Shown here: piece by piece, positions 8,089 through 16,466 of the stretch
Layout of the letters: every line of letters begins with the position of its first letter
Numbering within the stretch: position 1 is the stretch's first letter
DNA from: JAVBSC01 sp031547305
Lineage (GTDB): Bacteria > Desulfobacterota > Desulfovibrionia > Desulfovibrionales > Desulfovibrionaceae
DNA length: 40,892 nt
Reading direction: 5' to 3'
Assembly (NCBI GenBank): GCA_031547305.1
Contig: JAVBSC010000084.1
Span: 1 to 40,892 of the forward strand
Notes under the pieces: model-generated
Databases searched by the model: none
What the model was told of the DNA's origin: nothing
What the model saw: only the letters and a program-made list of their open reading frames with translations
Program-made: the position numbers and the translations under genes

Positions 8089-9306
8089 CTATTTCAACGC
8101 TTTTCTGCCCATCACAGCGCCTTCGGCCAGATATTCCGCTATGTTTTTTTCGCTGTAGCCAAGCTCTTTCATTACGGCGGAGGTGTCCGCCCCCTGGGCG
8201 GCGCTAACCTTGAATACGGGCTGGGCCGAATCGAAACGGACCGGGCAGGTGGCGATGTTGCGCCGCCCGGAGGGGCAATCAAGCTTGGTCATGATGCTGT
8301 TGGCCCAGACCTGCTCGTCGTCGTACATATCCACAGGCTCGTAGCAGGATTCGCAGGGCAGGTCGTTGTCCTTGAAAATGCGCAGAATTTCCGCACGGGT
8401 GAACTTTTTTATGGCCTCATCCATGATGCCGACGATTTCAGAATTCAGTTTTTGGGCGTTCATGCGGTCGCAGTTGCAGTAACGCTCGTCGTCCACCAGA
8501 TCCGGACGTCCGATCAAGGTCATGATCTTGTTGTAGTCCCGATCGTATTGCGGGGCGCACAGGGCGATAAACTTTTCATCCTTGGTCCTGAAGACGTTAT
8601 TGGTCGGGCAAACCACGGTCATGCGGCTCTTGGGGTAAGGGTTGCCGTACTGGGCGGAGACCACGGCGGTGCTGAGCATGAACACGGCCGCGTGGTGCAG
8701 GCTGACCGTGACTTTTTCCCCTTTGCCGGTGCGCTGACGGTTGAACAGGGCCGCGCAGATGCCGGAAGCCATGCACATGGCCACCTGGAAGTCCCCAAAG
8801 CCGTTGGTGGGGATCATCGGGGAGTCGCCCTTGTTCACCGTGGTGCCGAACACGCCGCCGCGCGCCATGTAGCAGGTCACGTCAAAGCCGGCGGTATCTT
8901 TTTCCGGACCGTTTTCCCCGTAGCCCAGGCAATGGGCGAAGACGAGCTTGGGGTATTTCTTTTGCAGGGCGTCGTAATCCAGGCCAAGCTTCACCAGGGA
9001 CTTGGTGCGCACGTTGGTCACAAACACGTCCGCCTCGGCCAGGAGCTTGTGCATGACCTCCATGCCCTTTTCCTTTTTCAGGTCCAGGGTGACGAAACGC
9101 TTGTTCATGTTGGACATGTCAAAGCCCAGGTTTTCCTCGTCCGTGTACGGCATGCCGAACACGGCGCCCTGGGTCCGGCCGGGGTCCCCGCCGGGGGATT
9201 CCACTTTTATGCAGGAGGCGCCCCACTCGCCCAGGACGCGGACAGTGGTGGGGGCGGCCAAAAAGGTGGTCAAATCTACTACTTTTACCCCTTCAAGCGG
9301 TTTCAT
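8089..9306 (-). CDS. Family III (CaiB/BaiF) CoA-transferase, FldA/HadA-like
   Basis: CoA-transferase of 405 residues. The N-terminus MKPLEGVKVVDLTTFLAAP and the segment IKVESPGGDPGR are family hallmarks. The catalytic Asp that forms the acyl-anhydride with the substrate is D172 in GFGDFQVAM, followed by AALFNRQRTGKGEKVTVSL. Segments such as RTKSLVKLGLDYDAL and KYPKLVFAHCLGYGENGPEKD resemble cinnamoyl-CoA:phenyllactate and 2-hydroxyisocaproate CoA-transferases (FldA, HadA) more than formyl-CoA transferase. This suggests a bulky hydroxy or cyclic acid as acceptor. AAGGAG precedes the ATG. It lies 39 bases after the Gfo/Idh gene and is co-directional with it. The actual substrate is unknown. Confidence 0.92.
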   Translation of the reverse strand: MKPLEGVKVVDLTTFLAAPTTVRVLGEWGASCIKVESPGGDPGRTQGAVFGMPYTDEENLGFDMSNMNKRFVTLDLKKEKGMEVMHKLLAEADVFVTNVRTKSLVKLGLDYDALQKKYPKLVFAHCLGYGENGPEKDTAGFDVTCYMARGGVFGTTVNKGDSPMIPTNGFGDFQVAMCMASGICAALFNRQRTGKGEKVTVSLHHAAVFMLSTAVVSAQYGNPYPKSRMTVVCPTNNVFRTKDEKFIALCAPQYDRDYNKIMTLIGRPDLVDDERYCNCDRMNAQKLNSEIVGIMDEAIKKFTRAEILRIFKDNDLPCESCYEPVDMYDDEQVWANSIMTKLDCPSGRRNIATCPVRFDSAQPVFKVSAAQGADTSAVMKELGYSEKNIAEYLAEGAVMGRKALK

Positions 9307-9345
9307 GCTGCACTCCTTAAAAAATATTCAGGCTGGTGAATTTAT

Positions 9346-10383
9346 TTATAATTTTATTACAGAGCCTTTGGCCGCGGATTCCAAAAGCGCCATTAGCGCT
9401 TCCACGCTGCGGATAGCGTCCATGGGAGTGATTACCGGGTTTTCCTTGCCCCGGACCATTGCGCAAAAATGCTTGAGTTGCAGGGCGTAGGGAAGCTGGT
9501 ACTTGACCGCCTGCTTTTCGCAGATCAGGGGTTCGAACCAACTTTTTAATCCGTTGGAACGCCAGAGTTTGAGTTGAGGCACGGTAAGGGAGCCTTCGGT
9601 GCCGGTTATGAAGAAGCAGTCTTCCGCTTCCGGAGCGTAGTTGGGGTTTTCCCGCGTGGTCGCTTCCCAGCTCCAGGGGCAGAGGGCGCTGTCGGAAGTG
9701 GTCACGCTGGCCAGCGTGCCTGTCTTGAAACGGATGTTAACCACGGCCGTGTCCTCCACCTCAAAGCCGCGCCCGAAGTTGTTGGTCATGGCTGAGATGG
9801 AATGGATATCGCCAAAGAAATAGCGGAGCAGATCCACATCATGCACCATATTTATAAGAATCGGACCGCCGCCTTTTTTAGTGCGCCATTCGGCGTCCTT
9901 GAAGTACTGATCCGGCTTGTAGACCAACCAGTTGCAGACCACGGCCGTGATTTTTCCCAGCTTGCCGGACTCGATTATTTCCTTGGCCTTGCGCACATAA
10001 GGATTGTGCCGGCGGTAATGGCCCACCAGAACGGGCACTTTGGCTTTTTCCGCCGTTTTAGCGAATTTTTTGGCCGCCGCCATGTCGTCGGAAATAGGCT
10101 TTTCAATGAGCATGGGAATACCCAGCTTCACCGCATCCAGAGCCTGGGGAACGTGCATTTTGTTGGGCGTGGAGATGATCACCGCGTCCGGCTTGGCCTC
10201 GGACATCATTTTCAGATGATCTTCGTAATAAGGAGCCCCGATCCGCCTGGCGAACTCTTTGGCCGCCGGAAAGGGATCCGCCACCGCGGCGATGGCGCAT
10301 TCATCGTAGTCCAGGATGTATCCGGCGTGCTGTTTGCCCATCACGCCGCAGCCGATCAAGCCGATTTTAAGCTGTTTAGCCAT
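9346..10383 (-). CDS. Gfo/Idh/MocA-family oxidoreductase
   Basis: NAD(P)-dependent dehydrogenase of the glucose-fructose / inositol dehydrogenase family, 345 residues. The Rossmann motif is GLIGCGVMGKQH (8-19), with an acidic residue after the second strand (VADP, D37) that favours NAD. The family EKP motif is at 94-96. The catalytic region reads PILINMVHDVDLL, with H181 and D184. The Asp usually found four residues before that His is absent (Ile there, Asn next to it), as in a known subset of the family. The start is ATG 10383 after GGAG; an upstream in-frame GTG overlaps that ribosome-binding site and is unlikely. It probably oxidises a ring or chain hydroxyl on the same substrate as the AroE-like enzyme. 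Confidence 0.92.
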   Translation of the reverse strand: MAKQLKIGLIGCGVMGKQHAGYILDYDECAIAAVADPFPAAKEFARRIGAPYYEDHLKMMSEAKPDAVIISTPNKMHVPQALDAVKLGIPMLIEKPISDDMAAAKKFAKTAEKAKVPVLVGHYRRHNPYVRKAKEIIESGKLGKITAVVCNWLVYKPDQYFKDAEWRTKKGGGPILINMVHDVDLLRYFFGDIHSISAMTNNFGRGFEVEDTAVVNIRFKTGTLASVTTSDSALCPWSWEATTRENPNYAPEAEDCFFITGTEGSLTVPQLKLWRSNGLKSWFEPLICEKQAVKYQLPYALQLKHFCAMVRGKENPVITPMDAIRSVEALMALLESAAKGSVIKL

Positions 10384-10452
10384 TGATTGCTCCACAGTGG
10401 GTTAAATTATCACCCGGCCTTTTTACTTGAGTCTTTCGTCCGCATACTGGCG

Positions 10453-11295
10453 TCACTTCGCGGCGTTTTCTTCCAGACGTTTCCGGACGGCGTCCAGGGC
10501 TTCTTTGGGCAGATCCGCGCCGGTCCATATTTTGAACTGGTGATTGCCCTGGGCGAAGAACATGGCCTGCCCGCCGATGGTCTTCCAACCGGCCTGGGCC
10601 GCTTCGCGGACAAAGCGCGTTTGGGCCGGAGTGTAGACCACGTCATAGGCTATGCCCGGCTTTTTTTCCCTGAACGACTCCAGAGAGTAGGCCGCCTTGT
10701 CCTGATGCTTTCCGCTCATGCCCAGGGGAGTGACGTTGACGATGATGTCGGCCTCGATCTTCAGCCGGCCGTCCCAGGCCGCGCGCTTCAGGTTGAATTC
10801 CCCGGCCAGGGCGTCCGGCAGTTCATCCACAATGTCGGTAATGGTGATGTCTTTGAGACCTTTCATCTTAAGGCCGGCCACCACTGCACGGCCGGCTCCG
10901 CCGGCGCCCAGGATCAGGGCCTTGGCGTCTTCCGGCAGTTTTTCCGCCTCCAGAGCCGTAAGAAAACCCAGTACGTCCGTATTTTCGCCGCACAGCTTGT
11001 CGCCCTCCCAATAAAGGGTATTGCAGGCCCCGATTATCTTTACGCGTTCACTTTGCTTTTCCAGGAAGGGAATGATCCTGGTTTTGTGTGGAATGGTCAC
11101 CGAGCAGCCGCGAATGTTCAAAACACGCATGGCCTTGACAAAAATTTCCAAATCCTTCGGCTCAATGCTCCAGGGCAGCATGACGCCGGGATGCCCGAGA
11201 GTCTGAAAGCCGGTGTTGTGCATAAGCGGGCTCATGGAATGCCCAAGGGGGAAGCCGATAATCCCGTACAATTCGCTGGGAACAAACGCGGCCAT
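10453..11295 (-). CDS. AroE-like shikimate/quinate dehydrogenase, probably NAD-linked
   Basis: A 280-residue member of the shikimate dehydrogenase family. Substrate-site residues are present: S20 and S22 in GHSMSPL, catalytic K71 in SVTIPHK, and N105/D107 in ENTD. The dinucleotide motif is GAGGAG (130-135). After the second beta strand, biosynthetic NADP-dependent AroE has an NRT..R motif. This protein has TITDIVDE with D154 and D157, which suggests NAD preference as in catabolic quinate/shikimate dehydrogenases. AAAGGAG precedes ATG 11295. It is first in the minus-strand operon and far from any aromatic-biosynthesis gene, so a degradative role is more likely than chorismate synthesis. Quinate, shikimate or another cyclitol acid are all possible. 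Confidence 0.9.
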   Translation of the reverse strand: MAAFVPSELYGIIGFPLGHSMSPLMHNTGFQTLGHPGVMLPWSIEPKDLEIFVKAMRVLNIRGCSVTIPHKTRIIPFLEKQSERVKIIGACNTLYWEGDKLCGENTDVLGFLTALEAEKLPEDAKALILGAGGAGRAVVAGLKMKGLKDITITDIVDELPDALAGEFNLKRAAWDGRLKIEADIIVNVTPLGMSGKHQDKAAYSLESFREKKPGIAYDVVYTPAQTRFVREAAQAGWKTIGGQAMFFAQGNHQFKIWTGADLPKEALDAVRKRLEENAAK

Positions 11296-11871
11296 GATGT
11301 TCTCCTTTTGATGATCAAAGAAACCGATTATTGAATATCTTTGCCGCACCGCCTGGCCGGGTCGTTGCCGGGAATGCCCGGCCGGAGGAGGTTTTCGCTT
11401 TTAATCCGTTATAATTGGGTACCTATCGCGCTGGTGATCGTCAAACTAAAAAAAGAATGGCCAGCGACATTACTTATTTTGATTGGCATGCGCCAGCGTG
11501 ATGTGAAATTGCTCGGAATGGTCCGCCGCAAGTGCATTTTTTATCAATCCAATGCATGGCGTATCGGCCGTTTAAGCGCGGTTTTTTCAAGGCCGGACGG
11601 CTGGATTGCCCTTTGAAACAGCGTTTTTCAGGCGTTTTAAGGAATGCGCCCGCCCACGGCCTAAAAACAGGCCAAGGTGTCGCGGCAACAGCAAGCCGGG
11701 CGCAGGCTGTAGCGGAGGCGTTCCCGTGCCTTAAAAGCATATTTAACTTAAAACGCCCACTCCGGCGTTTAACGGTCAAAGCGGGTTTCGCTTACGCCTG
11801 CGTGGCGCCCGGCCGCTTGTAAACGAGTTCCACAAGAGCGCCGTGATGAATGGCTTGCCGCCCCGAGCGTA
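11296..11871. other. Divergent intergenic region with inverted repeats, no gene seen
   Basis: The region separates the minus-strand AroE-like operon from asd. Short open frames inside it lack ribosome-binding sites and recognisable protein features. Structure is visible: perfect 11-base arms GGCGTTTTAAG (11631-11641) and CTTAAAACGCC (11747-11757); a GGCCT/AGGCC hairpin near 11660; and a hairpin with stem AAACGCC/GGCGTTT at 11751-11770. A GGCCGGG/CCCGGCC stem lies near 11352-11380. This may hold an untranslated RNA or the remains of a small mobile element. Confidence 0.4.
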
Positions 11872-11900
11872 TTGTCAATCGGTCCGGCATGCCCTATAGT
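11872..11900 (+). promoter_or_regulatory. Sigma-70 promoter of asd
   Basis: TTGTCA (11872-11877) and TATAGT (11895-11900) are separated by exactly 17 bases, each one mismatch from consensus. The predicted start near 11907 gives a leader of about 30 bases, too short to hold a lysine riboswitch. Confidence 0.75.
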
Positions 11901-11937
11901 GCGCTCAACATATTTACGCATGTCTCCAGGAGCAGTT

Positions 11938-12987
11938 ATGAGCGCACGCAAAAATTTTACAGTTGCCGTTGCCGGCGCCACCGGGGCTGTGGGCCGCACC
12001 ATCCTCAATGTTCTGGCTTCCCGCGATTTTCCGGCGGATAAGGTGATCGCCCTGGCTTCCGAGCGTTCCACCGGCAGCAAGGTTCCTTTTAAGGACGGTG
12101 AGCTCACAGTCCGGGAACTCACGGAATCCTCTTTTGAAGGAGTGGATCTGGCCCTGTTTTCCGCCGGGGGAAGCACTTCGGAAAAATTCGCCCCTCTGGC
12201 CGTAAAATCCGGGGCTGTGGTGGTGGATAACTCCAGCGCCTGGCGCATGGACGATCGCTGCCCGCTGATCGTGCCGGAAGTGAACCCGGACGACGCCGCC
12301 GGCCACAAAGGCATTATCGCCAACCCCAACTGCTCCACCATCCAGATGGTTGTGGCTCTGAAGCCTCTGCACGACGCCGCCGGCATCAAACGGGTGGTCG
12401 TATCCACCTATCAGGCGGTGTCCGGCACCGGCCAGAAAGCAGTTGACGAGCTGACCAAGCAGGTCCAGCAACTTTACAACATGCAGGAGCCGGACATAAA
12501 GGTTTACCCTTACCGCATCGCCTTCAACTGCCTGCCGCAGATCGACGTGTTCATGCCCAACGGCTACACCAAGGAAGAAATGAAAATGGTGCACGAGACC
12601 GTCAAAATCATCGGCGATCCCAGCATAAAGGTTACGGCCACCACTGTGCGCGTGCCGGTGTTTTACGGGCATTCCGAATCCGTCAACATTGAAACCGTTA
12701 AAAAGCTCAGCGCCCGGGACGCGCGCGGCATTCTCAGCCAGGCGCCCGGCATCCAGGTTTACGATAACCCGGATCAGAAACTCTACCCCATGCCCATTGA
12801 CGCGGCCGGGGAAAACGAGGTTTTTGTGGGCCGCATACGCGAGGACGAAACCATCCCCAACGGCCTGAATATGTGGGTGGTGGCGGATAACGTGCTCAAA
12901 GGCGCGGCCCTGAACGCCGTGCAGATAGCGGAACTTCTGGTGGAACGCGACCTGGTGCGCGTGACGGACCGTAACGCCTTCCTGTAA
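11938..12987 (+). CDS. asd: Aspartate-semialdehyde dehydrogenase
   Basis: Reduces beta-aspartyl phosphate to aspartate semialdehyde with NADPH, the branch point to lysine, diaminopimelate, threonine and methionine. 349 residues. The nucleotide motif GATGAVG is at 13-19, the catalytic Cys is C132 in NPNCSTIQM, the substrate-binding region is TYQAVSGTGQKAVDEL, and R238 and H245 lie in RVPVFYGHSES. All are normal. The start at ATG 11938 follows CAGGAG and lies about 30 bases behind a good sigma-70 promoter. A terminator follows 12 bases after the stop, so it is probably monocistronic. Confidence 0.96.
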   Translation: MSARKNFTVAVAGATGAVGRTILNVLASRDFPADKVIALASERSTGSKVPFKDGELTVRELTESSFEGVDLALFSAGGSTSEKFAPLAVKSGAVVVDNSSAWRMDDRCPLIVPEVNPDDAAGHKGIIANPNCSTIQMVVALKPLHDAAGIKRVVVSTYQAVSGTGQKAVDELTKQVQQLYNMQEPDIKVYPYRIAFNCLPQIDVFMPNGYTKEEMKMVHETVKIIGDPSIKVTATTVRVPVFYGHSESVNIETVKKLSARDARGILSQAPGIQVYDNPDQKLYPMPIDAAGENEVFVGRIREDETIPNGLNMWVVADNVLKGAALNAVQIAELLVERDLVRVTDRNAFL

Positions 12988-12999
12988 TCCAACCCGAGC

Positions 13000-13030
13000 G
13001 CGGCCCCTGCAGGCAGGGGCCGCATTTTTT
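13000..13030 (+). terminator. Intrinsic terminator of asd
   Basis: GCGGCCCCTGC (13000-13010) pairs with GCAGGGGCCGC (13013-13023) and is followed by ATTTTTT. The next gene starts 14 bases later, so readthrough is likely to supply part of its transcription. Confidence 0.88.
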
Positions 13031-13043
13031 AAAAGGCGCGACC

Positions 13044-14000
13044 ATGCCCACCCCCCTGCTCAATACCGGCCAGCACCTCGAACTCCTGCTGAAAACCCCC
13101 CGTCCGGGCGAAGAAGATATTCTGGCCTACTACGAGGAGCGCCTGGGCGGAATAGGCCTGAACCCCAGGCTCCTGCTGCTGCCTGTGGACGACCACCTGG
13201 CCCACCGGGGCGACGGCGTGTTCGAGACGATCAAATACCTGGAAGGCCGCCTGTACCAGTTGGACCACCACCTGGAGCGCATGAAGCGCTCCGCTTCCGG
13301 TATTTTTCTGGAAGCCCCGCTGCCCTGGGAAACAATCCGGGAACTGGTGCTGGAAGTGGCTGAGGCCGGCAAAGCCAGGGACGGCATGATGCGCCTGCTT
13401 CTGGGGCGCGGGCCGGGCGGATTCGGCATAGACCCGGCGGAATGCCCCAGATCCAGCCTGTACATAGTGGCCTACCGCTTTGTTTCCCCTTCGGAAAGCT
13501 GGTACGCCAAGGGCCTGACCGGCTTCCGCACCAGCATTCCGGCCAAACAGGGGTATATGGCGCACATTAAAAACGCCAATTACCTGCCCAATGTGCTGAT
13601 GACCCGCGAAGCCAGGGAGAACGGCGCGGACGTGCCGTTCTGCTTCGACGAGCGCGGTTTTCTGGCGGAAAGCGCCGTTGCCAACATCTGCCTTGTGGAT
13701 AAAAGCGGCCGGCTCCTGGCCCCCAAATTCACCAATGCCCTGCCCGGCACCACCATACTGCGGGCCATGGAACTTTTAAAAGGCAAGGTGGAATCGGAAT
13801 TGCGGGAACTGAACGAGGCGGACCTGCTGGCCGCTTCGGAAGTGCTGCTCCTGGGCACAGGCCCGGATTGCGCGGCCGTAACCGGCTACCAGGGGCAGAT
13901 CATCGGCAACGGCAAGCCGGGGCCGGTCTCCGAATTGCTGCGCCGGCTGATCCGCCAGGATATTCTGGAATACGGCGTGCCTGTTCCAGGCCTGGCCTGA
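13044..14000 (+). CDS. Class IV aminotransferase (PLP-dependent)
   Basis: Fold-type IV PLP enzyme of 318 residues, related to branched-chain aminotransferases and 4-amino-4-deoxychorismate lyase. The N-terminal part carries HRGDGVFETIKYLEGRLYQL. The Schiff-base Lys is K176 in HIKNANYLPN. The C-terminal part has ESAVANICLVDKSGRLL and ALPGTTILRAMELL. A 45-residue extension precedes the core. The product could be an aminotransferase or an aminodeoxychorismate lyase; the sequence alone does not decide. The ribosome-binding site is weak (AAAAGGCG). It is five bases from the next gene, a glycosyltransferase. Confidence 0.88.
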   Translation: MPTPLLNTGQHLELLLKTPRPGEEDILAYYEERLGGIGLNPRLLLLPVDDHLAHRGDGVFETIKYLEGRLYQLDHHLERMKRSASGIFLEAPLPWETIRELVLEVAEAGKARDGMMRLLLGRGPGGFGIDPAECPRSSLYIVAYRFVSPSESWYAKGLTGFRTSIPAKQGYMAHIKNANYLPNVLMTREARENGADVPFCFDERGFLAESAVANICLVDKSGRLLAPKFTNALPGTTILRAMELLKGKVESELRELNEADLLAASEVLLLGTGPDCAAVTGYQGQIIGNGKPGPVSELLRRLIRQDILEYGVPVPGLA

Positions 14001-14005
14001 CTCCA

Positions 14006-15082
14006 ATGCTGATTCTGATTCTGGACCTGGGCCGGGAGTTGCGCGGCGGCCAGCGACAGGTGCTTTACCTGGCCTCCGCCCTGGCCGGAAGCGCGGAATT
14101 TTCCCCTCTGCTGGCCTGCCCGGCCGGCAGTCCGCTGGCGTTGGCCGCCAGACAGGCCGGCTTGCCAGTGCTGCCGCTGGCCGGAGGCGGGGCATTCAAC
14201 CCGTTGAATCTTTTTCGCCTGGGACGGGCTTTAGGGAAAAGCGGGCGGGATTGTCTGATCCACACCAACGACGCCAAGGCCGCCGGCTTGGGCGCTTTGT
14301 TGCTGCGCCTGAAAAAAGATTGCCTGCTTGTGCATTCACGCCGGGTCTCCTACCCGTTGCGGCCCGGCTGGCGCGGCGCCAAGTACCGCCTGGGTCACGC
14401 CGTGGTCGGAGTATCCGAGGAGATAGCCGACAACCTGCGCCGGGGCGGCATTGCGCCGGAACGGGTCGCGGTCATCCATTCCGGCATAGATCCGTCCAGG
14501 TACGAAGCAAAAAGAGAACGAAACGACGGCCGGCTCGTTTTTGTGTCCGTGGGCGCCCTGACCAGCCAGAAGGGCTATACCGGTTTGATCAGCGCCCTGC
14601 CGCATCTTGCGTCCCACAAAGAACTTCCGCCCTGGGAACTGCGTATCGTCGGCGAGGGCCCGCTTTTTGAAAGCCTGCTCGCCCTGGCCGAATCCCTGGG
14701 CGTGGCCGGGCATATTTCCCTTTTGGGGCGGCAGGACAGCCGGCAAATCCTGCCCGGCTGCGATGTCATGGTCTGCGCCTCCACCGCCGGCGAAGGCAGC
14801 AGCGCCACCATAAAGGAAGCCTGGGCCGTGGGTCTGCCCCTGGTCTGCTCGGATTTGCCGTCCAACCTGGAACTGGTGGATTGCGGCAAAAATGGTTTAT
14901 GCTTCCCTGTGGGGCACGACTGGAACCTGGCCATGCAGATGATCCGGGCCGGGACAAATGCGGAATTATGCCGACAACTGGTGGCGGCCGGCCGGGAAAG
15001 CCTTAAAAACTTTACCCATACCAAAATGAGCGAAGCGTACCTGGCCTTGTACCGGAAGCTCTTTGCGGAGCGGGCCGCTTAA
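14006..15082 (+). CDS. Glycosyltransferase, GT4 family
   Basis: Retaining glycosyltransferase of 358 residues with a GT-B fold. The N-terminal acceptor domain begins LILDLGRELRGGQRQVLYLA. The C-terminal nucleotide-sugar domain carries VIHSGIDPSRY, FVSVGALTSQKGYTGLI and LRIVGEGPL, and ends with the E-x7-E type motif in EGSSATIKEAWAVG. It acts at the cytoplasmic face, probably on lipopolysaccharide or another cell-surface glycan. The start at 14006 is five bases after the aminotransferase stop with no clear ribosome-binding site, so coupling is likely. The frame is open for 46 codons upstream inside the aminotransferase gene. Confidence 0.88.
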   Translation: MLILILDLGRELRGGQRQVLYLASALAGSAEFSPLLACPAGSPLALAARQAGLPVLPLAGGGAFNPLNLFRLGRALGKSGRDCLIHTNDAKAAGLGALLLRLKKDCLLVHSRRVSYPLRPGWRGAKYRLGHAVVGVSEEIADNLRRGGIAPERVAVIHSGIDPSRYEAKRERNDGRLVFVSVGALTSQKGYTGLISALPHLASHKELPPWELRIVGEGPLFESLLALAESLGVAGHISLLGRQDSRQILPGCDVMVCASTAGEGSSATIKEAWAVGLPLVCSDLPSNLELVDCGKNGLCFPVGHDWNLAMQMIRAGTNAELCRQLVAAGRESLKNFTHTKMSEAYLALYRKLFAERAA

Positions 15083-15094
15083 CCCCGCGGATTT

Positions 15095-16456
15095 ATGAAA
15101 TTCCAAAACCTTCTGCACAGCCCGGACTTATCCGTACACAAAGATCTGGCTCTGTTCTTTACAGCCCTTGAGGCCGTCTCGCCCCTGGCCCCCAAGCACC
15201 GGCGCGCCATGCCCCCGGCCATACGGGATTTGTCGCGTCTGCTCACCGAGGAGCGTGACGGACTGACCTACCGCTATTGGGCGGACCCAGGGCTGACCTC
15301 CGCTTATCTGCGCTATTTTCTGCCCTGGAACCTTCAGCGTCTGGCCGCCTTTTTCCCCTGCCTGGACCTGGCGCTTAAAGACGGCGACGAGATCTTCGAC
15401 CTGGGCAGCGGCCCGGCCACCCTGCCCTTGGCCCTTTGGGCCTCCAGGCCGGATTTGCGCGGTCTGCGGTTAAAATTCACCTGCGCGGATCTTTCACCGC
15501 ATATCCTGGATTTGGGGCTGCGGCTGTTCCGGGCCTTTGCCGGGGATGCCGCGCCCTGGCGGCTGGAAGCGGTGCGCGCGCCGCTGGAAAAATCCTTGCG
15601 CCAGCACAAGGGCGGCCTGGGGCTGATCATGGGCGGCAATGTTCTCAACGAGCTGCCGGACACCCGTCGGGACAGCCTGGATGAGCGCTTTGAAAATCTG
15701 ACGGCCATGGCCTGGGACAAGCTGCGGCCGGAAGGCGGCTTTCTGTCCGTGGAGCCGGGCACCCGGCTGGGCGGCAAGCTCATAACCCTTCTGCGCAGAA
15801 GCGCGCTGGAAACAGGCTTCACGCCGCTGGCCCCCTGCCCGCACGCCTGCGCCTGCCCCTTTTTGCCGGAGGAAGATGATTTGGACTTTGGAACCCCGGC
15901 CCCGCGACGGCGCGTGCGCAAACCCAGCGGCTGGTGCCACTTCAGCCGGTCGGTCCGGGACATTCCGGCGGATTTGTTCGCCCCCCTGCTGGAACTGACC
16001 GAGCAGGCCGGATTAGGCAAAGCTTCGCTGGCTTTGAGCTGCCTGCTGCTGCGCAAAACGCCGGACCAAGCGAAAGCGGCCTGCCCGCCCCCGAAGGCGG
16101 ACCTGCGCGTGATTTCCGAGCCCATCCGGCTGCCCGGCTTGGAAGAGGCGGCCCGCTACGCCTGTTCGGCCAGAGGTATGGTGCTGCTGCGCAATGCGGT
16201 GCGCCTGCCCTCCGGCGCGGCCGTCAGCCTGGACTGGCCGACCGAGGATAGTCGAGATCCCAAAAGCGGCGCGCTGGAAATGGATTACCCGCCCAAAACG
16301 GTGGCGCCTGTGAAAAAACCGGCCGGTAAAGCGGGAACGGACAGAAGAACCGCGAGGCAAGCGGCTCCGGATGTAAAACCGGCCCGGACGCGGCCCGGCG
16401 GGAAGGATTATCGCTCCGGACGTCCGGCGGGAAATCGCCGGAAGGCCAAAAGCTGA
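15095..16456 (+). CDS. Rsm22-like ribosome-associated methyltransferase-fold protein
   Basis: 453-residue protein of the Rsm22/METTL17 family, which in mitochondria assists small-subunit ribosome assembly. The SAM-fold motif is IFDLGSGPATLPLAL, and GNVLNELPD follows where a catalytic motif would be. The region CPHACACPF (C248, C252, C254) and WCHFSRSVRD (C281) gives four Cys in the arrangement that holds a [4Fe-4S] cluster in METTL17. The last 50 residues are basic and low in complexity (many Lys, Arg, Pro), a likely RNA-contacting tail. No bacterial function is established that I can name. It starts 12 bases after the glycosyltransferase and ends 10 bases from convergent tmk. Confidence 0.82.
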   Translation: MKFQNLLHSPDLSVHKDLALFFTALEAVSPLAPKHRRAMPPAIRDLSRLLTEERDGLTYRYWADPGLTSAYLRYFLPWNLQRLAAFFPCLDLALKDGDEIFDLGSGPATLPLALWASRPDLRGLRLKFTCADLSPHILDLGLRLFRAFAGDAAPWRLEAVRAPLEKSLRQHKGGLGLIMGGNVLNELPDTRRDSLDERFENLTAMAWDKLRPEGGFLSVEPGTRLGGKLITLLRRSALETGFTPLAPCPHACACPFLPEEDDLDFGTPAPRRRVRKPSGWCHFSRSVRDIPADLFAPLLELTEQAGLGKASLALSCLLLRKTPDQAKAACPPPKADLRVISEPIRLPGLEEAARYACSARGMVLLRNAVRLPSGAAVSLDWPTEDSRDPKSGALEMDYPPKTVAPVKKPAGKAGTDRRTARQAAPDVKPARTRPGGKDYRSGRPAGNRRKAKS

Positions 16457-16466
16457 AATAATTAAA

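Noticed and set aside
9530..9539. GGTTCGAACC, resembling a tRNA T-loop
   Set aside because: It lies in the middle of the well-conserved Gfo/Idh coding sequence and no acceptor stem, anticodon arm or D-arm surrounds it.
11532..11822. 96-codon open frame in the spacer before asd
   Set aside because: No ribosome-binding site, no recognisable protein pattern, and it crosses the inverted repeat arms.
11901..11937. Lysine riboswitch before asd
   Set aside because: The sigma-70 promoter at 11872-11900 leaves a leader of about 30 bases, too short for the aptamer.
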